From Azonexus sp. (lineage in GTDB: Bacteria > Pseudomonadota > Gammaproteobacteria > Burkholderiales > Rhodocyclaceae), in NCBI GenBank assembly GCA_030697085.1, contig JAUYQT010000701.1, positions 1 through 5,465 of the forward strand: a stretch of DNA of 5,465 nucleotides, read 5' to 3'. Below are positions 1 through 5,465 of this stretch, piece after piece. The notes under the pieces are model-generated. The model was not told where the DNA came from. It searched no databases and saw nothing but the letters and a program-made list of their open reading frames with translations. Positions within the stretch are counted from its first letter, which is position 1; each line of letters starts with the position of its first letter. The position numbers were made by a program, and so were the translations under genes.

Positions 1-1725
1 CTGGTGACGCTGGCCGTTATATTCACTTGGAACCGCACGCTCCGGCAACAGGTAAAGGCACGCACAACCGAACTGGAAACAGAACGCTTGCACCTCGAAC
101 AGCGGGTGCTGGAACGCACGGCAGAAATTACTGAAAGCGAAGAACGCTTTCGCCATCTTTTCGTCATGAGCTCAACGGTCATGCTGATCATCGATCAGAC
201 ATCAGGTGAAATCATTGACGCCAACGACGCGGCGGCCGCCTTGTATGGCTATCCCAAAGAACGTCTGACCCAGATGCTCATCAACGAAATAAATACCCTG
301 CCGCCGGATCGCATCGCCGAGGAGAGACGGCATGCCCTGCGCGAGGAGCGAAACTACTTCATGTTCCAGCATCGCCTCGCCAGCGGAGATGAGCGTGATG
401 TTGAGGTGTATTCGACGCCGATCCATGTCAAAGGGAAAGCCCTGTTGTTTTCGATCGTCCATGATGTCTCCCAGCGCAAGCTCGCCGAGACCGAGCTCAA
501 GCGCCATCGGGACCACCTCGAAGAACTCGTCACGGAACGCACCACTGCCCTATCGATTGCCAAGGAAGCCGCGGAAGCCGCCAATCGCGCCAAAAGCACC
601 TTCCTCGCCAACATGAGTCACGAACTGCGCACCCCGATGAATGCAATTATGGGGATGACCAGCATGGCGTTGCGTCGTGCTGAAGACCCGACGATCAGGG
701 ATCAGCTGGGCAAGATCGACAAAGCCACTCAGCATCTGCTTGCTGTCATCAATGATGTTCTGGATATTTCCAAAATCGAGGCCGAACGGCTTACTCTGGA
801 ACAGAGCAACTTCATGCTTGGCGAAATACTGGAAGATTTGACCAGCATGATCGGACACAAGGCAACGGAGAAGGGGCTGCAACTGCGCATCGAGCTGGCA
901 CCCACGCTTACCCACCTCGCCTTGCGCGGTGATCCCCTGCGTCTGGGACAAATACTGCTTAATCTCACCGGCAATGCGCTCAAATTTACCGAGGCTGGCA
1001 GCATCACATTGCGCGTTCGCCCGATTGAAGAAAGTCCACTCGAGGTGCTACTGCGCTTTGAGGTAGAGGATACCGGGATCGGCATTTCTGCCGAGGATCA
1101 GAAGCGCCTCTTCACGGCCTTTGAGCAAGCTGACGGCTCGATGACCCGCAAATATGGCGGGACCGGACTGGGCTTGGCGATCAGCAAGCGGCTGGCCATC
1201 CTCATGGGCGGCGACGTCGGTGCCGACAGCGAGCCTGGCGTCGGCAGCATCTTTTGGCTTGCCGTCCGCTTTGGCAAGTCGGCAGAGGTGGTCCCACCGG
1301 CGCATATTTTTACGGGCGACTCGGCGGAAACACAACTGAAGACCCAATTTGCCGGCGCCCGCATCCTGCTGGCAGAAGACGAGCCAATCAATCAGGAGGT
1401 TTCACGCGGGCTGTTGGAGGATGTCAATCTTCAGGTCGATCTCGCCGAGAATGGCGCGGAAGCGCTGGCGCTGGCCCAAAAAAATACCTACGACCTGATC
1501 CTGATGGACATGCAGATGCCAAAATTGAACGGCATTGATGCGACCCGCGCCATTCGTAAATTGCCGGGCTATGCCGAGACGCCGATTCTGGCGATGACCG
1601 CGAATGCTTTTGTCGAAGACCGGCGGCGCTGTATTGAGGCGGGGATGAACGACCATATTGGCAAGCCGGTCGATCCGAAAAAACTATTTGAAGTTTTGCT
1701 CAAGTGGTTAGCGCGGGGGAAGTAA
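1..1725 (+). CDS. Hybrid sensor histidine kinase (TM-PAS-HisKA-HATPase-REC), 5' truncated
   Basis: This is a membrane-anchored sensor kinase that should autophosphorylate on His and pass the phosphate to its own receiver domain. The frame is open to base 1 and begins in the end of a transmembrane helix (LVTLAVIFTW), so the N-terminal sensor lies outside the window; the GTG at 4 is not taken as the start. Counting from that GTG as residue 1: coiled coil about 12-48; PAS about 46-160; second coiled coil about 160-196; HisKA with H-box MSHELRTP, phosphoacceptor His206 (bases 619-621); HATPase about 305-424 with N-box Asn320/Asn324, G1 DTGIGI, F-box LFTAFEQAD and G2 GGTGLGLAI; receiver about 452-570 with acidic Glu458/Asp459, phosphoacceptor Asp502 (1507-1509), Thr532 and Lys554. 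All catalytic boxes look intact. The protein ends right after the receiver, with no HPt, DNA-binding or other output domain. It converges on the transporter gene, so its partner and stimulus cannot be read here. Confidence 0.95.
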   Translation: MVTLAVIFTWNRTLRQQVKARTTELETERLHLEQRVLERTAEITESEERFRHLFVMSSTVMLIIDQTSGEIIDANDAAAALYGYPKERLTQMLINEINTLPPDRIAEERRHALREERNYFMFQHRLASGDERDVEVYSTPIHVKGKALLFSIVHDVSQRKLAETELKRHRDHLEELVTERTTALSIAKEAAEAANRAKSTFLANMSHELRTPMNAIMGMTSMALRRAEDPTIRDQLGKIDKATQHLLAVINDVLDISKIEAERLTLEQSNFMLGEILEDLTSMIGHKATEKGLQLRIELAPTLTHLALRGDPLRLGQILLNLTGNALKFTEAGSITLRVRPIEESPLEVLLRFEVEDTGIGISAEDQKRLFTAFEQADGSMTRKYGGTGLGLAISKRLAILMGGDVGADSEPGVGSIFWLAVRFGKSAEVVPPAHIFTGDSAETQLKTQFAGARILLAEDEPINQEVSRGLLEDVNLQVDLAENGAEALALAQKNTYDLILMDMQMPKLNGIDATRAIRKLPGYAETPILAMTANAFVEDRRRCIEAGMNDHIGKPVDPKKLFEVLLKWLARGK

Positions 1726-1737
1726 CTCGATCGCCAG

Positions 1738-1773
1738 TGACCGTTTGAGTGTGGTCAGAAGCTGTTGGGCTTC
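1738..1773. terminator. Two adjacent small hairpins between convergent genes; weak terminator candidate
   Basis: Just after the kinase stop there are two back-to-back inverted repeats: TGACC (1738-1742) with GGTCA (1753-1757), then GAAGC (1758-1762) with GCTTC (1769-1773). A third, TGACA/TGTCA, lies at 1805-1809 and 1816-1820. Stems are only 5 bp, and no T-tract follows on either strand, so these do not fit a canonical intrinsic terminator. The position between two convergent genes is where termination is needed, which is the main reason to list them. Rho-dependent termination is equally possible. Confidence 0.2.
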
Positions 1774-1866
1774 CGCTGGCACCAAGAGACTTTTGCCTCC
1801 CGGGTGACAGTCGGTTGTCAGGCGGTTTGCGGTGACTCGGCGGAGATAACCCGGCCCGGCGCTTTA

Positions 1867-4074
1867 TCAATATTCGTGCAGCATCGCAATTTCTGTATCC
1901 GCATGGCGCAGACGTAGCGCCAGGGAGCGGGAGATTGCGGTCAACAGCGTAAATGCGAGTCTTTTGTGTTCTTCGGCCAACTTGTTGAAGTGCTCCAGCG
2001 AGAGTACAAAAAACTCTGTTTCGGTTGCGGCGATGGCGTCGTTGTCGTGAGGTCGGCCATCGAGAAAAGCCAGGCCACCGAAGAAGTCGCCACGGCCGAA
2101 GGTGGCGATGTGGCGGGTTCGACCGGCGCCGAGCGGGGCAAATATTTTGACCGAGCCGCGGCGGATCAGGTAGATCGCCTCACCGGTTTCGCCGCGTGAA
2201 TAAATGGCCTGGCCTGCGGCGTAGGTGCGTTTTTCCAGCCCGGCTTCAAGATCGGCCAGTGTCTCATCCTTACGGTTTTTGAAAAGCTCCATTTCGGTCA
2301 GTTGCAGCGGCATTTCATCGGCCGGCTGGGGGCGTTCCATCTCGCCGAGCAGGCGGTCTTCGACCCACTCAATCGCGTTGTCCAGTTCCGGGAAAAGGCG
2401 AACGGTTTCATTGTTTTCCGTGACGCCAGTCTGCTCGAGAAATTCACGCAGATTGCGCCCGTTGGGCAGGTTTTCGCGGAGATTGGAGAGCAGCAACATG
2501 GCTTCGCGTTCGGCCAGGGTGTCGCGTACCTGACTGAGTAAATGCGCGGCGGTGACGTCGAGCGACTGGACTCGTTTCATGTCAAGAATAATGAATTTTC
2601 GTGTTTTGATTTCTGGGTCGAGTTGGCTAAGCAGTTGTTGCGTCGTGCCGAAAAAGAGGCTGCCCTGCAGTTCAAAAATGACGGCTTGATCGCCTTTTTG
2701 CGCCAGGATGTGGGTTTCTGCTTCGGGACGATGCCAGCTTGACGATATTTGATTGACGTAAAACTTGTGGCGAACAACGGTGCCGCCGATTTGTTCCCGC
2801 AGGAAAAGCAGGATGGCCATCGCGACACCGGCGCCGGATGCGGCGATCAGGCCAATGGTCAGGGCGACGACCACAACGATGATGACGACGCCGAAATCAA
2901 GCACGGTGGCCGAGGACTGGACAAAGCGCAGTGGCTCGCGGTCGATCATGCGGATGCCGACGACGATCAGGATGCCGGCCAGCGCAGCGACCGGAATCCA
3001 GGCGATGAAGCTGCTCAGCAGCAGGGCGAAAACCAGCGCCGAAATGCCTTCAACGAGGCCGGAGGCGCGTGTGGTGGCGCCGCTGGAAAGATTGACCAGC
3101 GTGGCGCCCATGGTGCCGGCGCCGGGTACGCCGCCGACTGATGAAGAGGCAATATTGGCGATGCCCTGGGCGACCAGTTCGCGGTTTGGGTCGTGTTGTG
3201 TCCGGGTCATTTGATCAAGCACAACGCAGGTTTTCAGGGTGTCGATGGAGAGCAGCACGGCGAGCGTCAGCGCGCTGCCCATCAGTGCCGCGACTTGCGA
3301 GAGGCGAAGGTCGCCAATTTCATGCCAGCGCCCGGTAATCGAGGCAAAGTATCCCTCGCCGCTGGCGCCGAGCGGGCCGATGATCAGCGGATTGTTGACC
3401 ATTTGCAGCAGGCTGGCATCCTGAGTGGCGAGGCCGAAATAGGTTACCAGTCCGGCGACGATGCCGAGAATGGTGCCGGGTACTTGGCGCGTCAGTTTCG
3501 GGCCGAAAAGCATGGCAAGAATGGTGGCACAGCCTACGGCAACGGCTTGCCAATCCCAGTTTAGTGGCGTGAACAGGCTCTGATACCAGTGCGTCGCCGT
3601 ATTGTCGCCAAGCAGTTTGCTGATCTGGCTGCCGATGATGATCAGGCCGACACCGGTCAGGTAGCCGCTGACGACCGGGTAAGGGATGTATTTGATCAAG
3701 CGGCCAATGCCGACAAAGCCGAAGAGAACCTGAAAGCCGCCGGTCAGGATGCCGAGCATGAGCAGTAACAGGATGATATTGCCGGCCGGCACGCCATCGC
3801 TCACCAGTTCGATGGCAAAGGCTGAGAGTACGGCAGCTGCAGGGGCACACGGGGCGCTGATCAGGCGGTCGGTGCCGCCGAGCGTTGAGGCGATGAGGCC
3901 GATGACGGCTGCGCCGACAATGCCGGCCAGCGCGCCGAGCGCGGCATGGGCCGGGGCGATGGCCGAATAGATGGTGACGCCGAAGGCGATGGAGGCGGGT
4001 AGCGCGACGAGCATGGCGGCGAGGCCGCCCCAGAGGTCGCCGGTCAGGTACATTTTTTTTAAAGACATTTGCAT
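1867..4074 (-). CDS. SulP/SLC26-family anion transporter with STAS and cyclic-nucleotide-binding-like domains
   Basis: This is an inner-membrane anion transporter, complete at 735 residues. Residues about 10-425 form the hydrophobic SulP core, with family-like stretches IPYPVVSGYLTGVG (about 130-143), ELVAQGIANI (299-308) and GGVPGAG followed by VN (314-328). Asp278 and Thr282 in SIDTLKT, plus the GAGTMGAT stretch, resemble the Na+ site region of the bicarbonate symporter BicA, so bicarbonate is a candidate substrate; sulfate or dicarboxylate cannot be excluded. A STAS domain follows (about 462-575; strand IILDMKRV, then LDVTAAHLL), then an acidic linker, then a CAP-like beta-roll (about 593-720; GQAIYSRGETGEAIYLIRRG, FGRGDFFGGLAFLDG). 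The cyclic-phosphate-binding Glu and Arg of CAP are not conserved. The start is the ATG at 4074, five bases after a GGGGA ribosome binding site; ATG 4068 (Met3) is a close alternative. The gene ends in tandem stops TGA-TAA. It is divergent from the DUF1538 gene. Family call very sure; substrate unsure. Confidence 0.95.
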   Translation of the reverse strand: MQMSLKKMYLTGDLWGGLAAMLVALPASIAFGVTIYSAIAPAHAALGALAGIVGAAVIGLIASTLGGTDRLISAPCAPAAAVLSAFAIELVSDGVPAGNIILLLLMLGILTGGFQVLFGFVGIGRLIKYIPYPVVSGYLTGVGLIIIGSQISKLLGDNTATHWYQSLFTPLNWDWQAVAVGCATILAMLFGPKLTRQVPGTILGIVAGLVTYFGLATQDASLLQMVNNPLIIGPLGASGEGYFASITGRWHEIGDLRLSQVAALMGSALTLAVLLSIDTLKTCVVLDQMTRTQHDPNRELVAQGIANIASSSVGGVPGAGTMGATLVNLSSGATTRASGLVEGISALVFALLLSSFIAWIPVAALAGILIVVGIRMIDREPLRFVQSSATVLDFGVVIIVVVVALTIGLIAASGAGVAMAILLFLREQIGGTVVRHKFYVNQISSSWHRPEAETHILAQKGDQAVIFELQGSLFFGTTQQLLSQLDPEIKTRKFIILDMKRVQSLDVTAAHLLSQVRDTLAEREAMLLLSNLRENLPNGRNLREFLEQTGVTENNETVRLFPELDNAIEWVEDRLLGEMERPQPADEMPLQLTEMELFKNRKDETLADLEAGLEKRTYAAGQAIYSRGETGEAIYLIRRGSVKIFAPLGAGRTRHIATFGRGDFFGGLAFLDGRPHDNDAIAATETEFFVLSLEHFNKLAEEHKRLAFTLLTAISRSLALRLRHADTEIAMLHEY

Positions 4075-4079
4075 CGTAT

Positions 4080-4084
4080 TCCCC
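4080..4084 (-). promoter_or_regulatory. Ribosome binding site of the SulP gene
   Basis: On the minus strand GGGGA (4084-4080) precedes the ATG at 4074-4072 with a 5-base spacer (ATACG). The same site is 11 bases from the second in-frame ATG (4068), so it cannot fully exclude initiation at Met3. It argues against Met8 (4053), which is 26 bases away and follows an A-tract. Confidence 0.7.
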
Positions 4085-4135
4085 TGATAGCGCTTGTTTC
4101 AAGGATATTACTGCCCTTTTTCAACGGTGGTGTGT

Positions 4136-4140
4136 GGGAG
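4136..4140 (+). promoter_or_regulatory. Possible ribosome binding site favouring a TTG start at 4150 for the DUF1538 gene
   Basis: GGGAG at 4136-4140 lies 9 bases before an in-frame TTG at 4150. It is 30 bases before the ATG at 4171, which has no purine-rich site of its own (preceding bases GGTCAACCGCTTTT). If this site is used, the protein gains seven residues (fMLRSTAF) before the annotated Met. The reading frame stays open even further upstream, with a GTG at 4132 that has no good ribosome binding site. Confidence 0.4.
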
Positions 4141-4170
4141 AATCGGCGATTGTTACGGTCAACCGCTTTT

Positions 4171-5465
4171 ATGACGCAAAAATCACTACGTTACGGCCAG
4201 TTCCTTGGGGCCATTCGCCGTCACCATCGGCAGATTAGTTACAACGACGTTGTCGCGATGGAGCGCGCCGCGCCGGTTTCCCGGCAGCGTTTGCGCCTGA
4301 TTGACGTGCATCGTCTACTGACGCCTTACGTCTCGGTGCGTTTGATTGATCAGATTCGCGCCGTTGTGCCGCTGGCCTTGATGCTGGTTGGCTTTCAGGC
4401 ACTGGCTTTACGGGCGTCGCCGCATGAAGCCGAGGTGATCATTCTCGGCATCTGCGCCGTCATGCTCGGCTTGATGTTCTTCATGGAGGGGGTCAATCGT
4501 GGCTTGATGCCGTTCGCTGAAAATATCGGCTTCCTGATGCCGCAGCGTTGCGGGCCGACGATGCTGCTTTCCTTCGGCGCTTTGCTTGGCGTTGCCGCAA
4601 CCTTTGCCGAGCCGGCGATCGGTGTTCTGCAGGCGGCGGGCGCCTCCGTTTCAGCCGAGCGGGCCGGCCTGCTCAAAGCCTTGCTGGGGCCGTATGTCAC
4701 CTGGCTGGTGCTTGCCGTGGCCGGCGGTGTCGGTCTGGCGGTGCTGCTCGGTTTGCTGCGTTTGATGTTCGCCTGGCGCCTCAAGGTGTTGGTCATGCTG
4801 ATTGTGCCGATTTGCCTCGGTCTGACCCTCTACGCCGCTAGTCAGCCGGCCTTGGCGCAGGTATTGGGGTTGGCCTGGGACTGCGGCGCAATTACGACCG
4901 GCCCCGTTACCGTGCCGCTGGTGCTGGCTGTGGGCATCGGTATCGCGGCCTCTGCCGGGCGGGGTAACAACCCGCTTTCCGGTTTCGGGATCGTGACGTT
5001 GGCTTCTTTATTTCCGGTTATTTGCGTGCTGGGCGTGGCAATTTATCTCAATCAGCAAGGTGCTTTGCCCGAGTTTGCGACTCTGCCGGTTGTGATGCCG
5101 TGGTACAAGCAAACGCCGATGGCTGAATTGATTTCCGCCCTGCGCGCCATCGTGCCGCTGGTTTTGCTGCTCTTTGTCGTGCAGCGCTTCGCCCTGCATT
5201 ACAAAATGAAGCGGCGCGATATTTTTATTTATGGCGTGTTGACTGCAACGCTCGGCATGCTGATCTTCAACCTTGGGCTGACGACCGGACTCATCGAATT
5301 GGGCAATCAGGCCGGGAGCAACGTGCCCTGGGCATTTTCTCCGCACCGCGTGACCGGTGAGCCGGCACTTTATCCGCGTGGCCTTGGGTTGGCGATGACG
5401 ATGGTATTTGCCTTTTGCATCGGTTACGGCGCAACAGTGGCTGAGCCGGCGCTCAATGCGATGGG
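4171..5465 (+). CDS. DUF1538-family membrane protein with two DUF1538 repeats (UmpA-UmpB-like fusion), 3' truncated
   Basis: This open frame of 431 codons has no stop before the window edge. After a basic, probably cytosolic N-terminus (about 1-52, rich in Arg), the rest is mostly hydrophobic helices (about 59-80, 88-108, 128-157, 172-197, 202-223, 230-260, 271-295, 320-342, 350-372, 403-431). I recognise the DUF1538 family from WDCGAITTGPVTVPLVLAVG (236-255; family form as I recall it: DSGGVTTGPVTVPF) and from two copies of an AEPA motif: ATFAEPAIGVL (143-153) and ATVAEPALNAM (421-431). Residues 52-157 and 315-431 align as an internal duplication. From memory, paired DUF1538 proteins UmpA and UmpB were reported as a two-component Na+(Li+,K+)/H+ antiporter in Halomonas; here the two halves appear joined in one chain. 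That makes cation/proton antiport a reasonable but unproven role. The ATG at 4171 is the default start; TTG 4150 has a better ribosome binding site. Family call sure, function moderate. Confidence 0.88.
   Translation, partial: MTQKSLRYGQFLGAIRRHHRQISYNDVVAMERAAPVSRQRLRLIDVHRLLTPYVSVRLIDQIRAVVPLALMLVGFQALALRASPHEAEVIILGICAVMLGLMFFMEGVNRGLMPFAENIGFLMPQRCGPTMLLSFGALLGVAATFAEPAIGVLQAAGASVSAERAGLLKALLGPYVTWLVLAVAGGVGLAVLLGLLRLMFAWRLKVLVMLIVPICLGLTLYAASQPALAQVLGLAWDCGAITTGPVTVPLVLAVGIGIAASAGRGNNPLSGFGIVTLASLFPVICVLGVAIYLNQQGALPEFATLPVVMPWYKQTPMAELISALRAIVPLVLLLFVVQRFALHYKMKRRDIFIYGVLTATLGMLIFNLGLTTGLIELGNQAGSNVPWAFSPHRVTGEPALYPRGLGLAMTMVFAFCIGYGATVAEPALNAM

Larger units (their letters stand above)
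4075..4170. promoter_or_regulatory. Divergent intergenic region expected to hold promoters for both flanking genes
   Basis: These 96 bases separate the divergent start codons at 4074 (minus) and 4171 (plus), so transcription of both genes probably starts here or overlaps the neighbouring coding start. I looked for -35/-10 pairs on both strands. TTGACC (4162-4157, minus) and TAATAT (4110-4105, minus) are each passable single boxes but are 46 bases apart. TTGTTT (4094-4099, plus) has no -10 partner at 16-18 bases. I see no clear operator palindrome. The assignment rests on gene orientation only. Confidence 0.4.

Noticed and set aside
550..951. Minus-strand 133-codon open frame inside the kinase gene
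   Set aside because: It is antisense to the HisKA/HATPase region, where the plus-strand frame has all the catalytic motifs; the product has no recognisable fold.
1800..1854. CCGGGT (1800-1805) and ACCCGG (1849-1854) as a terminator stem
   Set aside because: The 43-base loop is too long and no T-run follows on either strand.
2749..3214. Two overlapping plus-strand open frames of 130-149 codons
   Set aside because: They are antisense to the SulP core. The products are Asp/Gly/Ala- or Met/Thr/Pro-rich low-complexity sequences without recognisable features and without ribosome binding sites.
3320..4102. A 260-codon open frame on the minus strand overlapping the transporter gene
   Set aside because: It lies inside the SulP coding sequence in another frame. 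Its product is Arg/His/Pro-rich with no domain, as expected for a frame-shifted GC-rich membrane protein gene, whereas the SulP frame is unmistakable.
4150..4162. TTGTTACGGTCAA as a possible regulator operator
   Set aside because: The arms match in only three of five positions (TTG...CAA), and no second copy is seen. It also overlaps the likely translation start of the DUF1538 gene.
4105..4162. TTGACC and TAATAT on the minus strand as a sigma-70 promoter of the transporter gene
   Set aside because: The two boxes are 46 bases apart instead of about 17, and neither has a fitting partner at the right distance.
4395..4796. Minus-strand 133-codon and plus-strand 97-codon open frames (the latter 4548-4841)
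   Set aside because: Both are shadows of the DUF1538 gene. Only the 4171 frame gives membrane helices and the family motifs.
5008..5346. Minus-strand 112-codon open frame
   Set aside because: It is antisense to the second DUF1538 repeat. The product is His/Gln-rich with no motif.
1..5465. tRNA, rRNA, CRISPR array, insertion sequence or integration site
   Set aside because: No direct-repeat array, transposase motif, terminal inverted repeat or tRNA-like cloverleaf was noticed; almost all of the window is accounted for by the three genes.

Overview
The window holds three protein-coding genes. Two are cut by the window edges, and together they fill almost all of it. GC content is fairly high, codons often end in G or C, and the domain architectures are typical of Gram-negatives: a PAS hybrid histidine kinase, a SulP-STAS-cyclic nucleotide-binding fusion and a double DUF1538 membrane protein. 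This suggests a Proteobacterium. My best guess is a betaproteobacterium of the Rhodocyclales (Dechloromonas/Azonexus-like), inferred from protein style and not from any marker gene.

Layout: (1) 1-1725, plus strand: the C-terminal part of a membrane-anchored hybrid sensor histidine kinase (end of a transmembrane helix, coiled coil, PAS, second coiled coil, HisKA, HATPase, receiver). (2) 1726-1866: a short convergent gap with small hairpins but no clear intrinsic terminator. (3) 1867-4074, minus strand: a complete 735-residue SulP/SLC26-family anion transporter with a cytoplasmic STAS domain and a C-terminal cyclic-nucleotide-binding-like domain. (4) 4075-4170: a 96-bp divergent intergenic region with ribosome binding sites for both flanking genes but no convincing sigma-70 promoter. 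(5) 4171-5465, plus strand: the first 431 codons of a polytopic membrane protein carrying two DUF1538 repeats. It runs off the right edge without a stop codon.

The most interesting part is the divergent pair. The SulP protein carries residues that match, by eye, the sodium-site motif of the cyanobacterial Na+/bicarbonate symporter BicA. As I recall, DUF1538 proteins (UmpA/UmpB) have been described as a two-component Na+(Li+,K+)/H+ antiporter. A Na+-coupled anion importer facing a Na+ extruder would form a simple sodium circuit, but this is an inference from motifs and gene order. In addition, the nucleotide-binding-like domain lacks the Glu and Arg that hold the cyclic phosphate in CAP, and the STAS domain has Val where SpoIIAA has its phosphoserine. 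Both regulatory modules may therefore respond to something other than their textbook signals. The kinase is transcribed towards the transporter gene, so it is not in an operon with it, and no partner regulator is visible.
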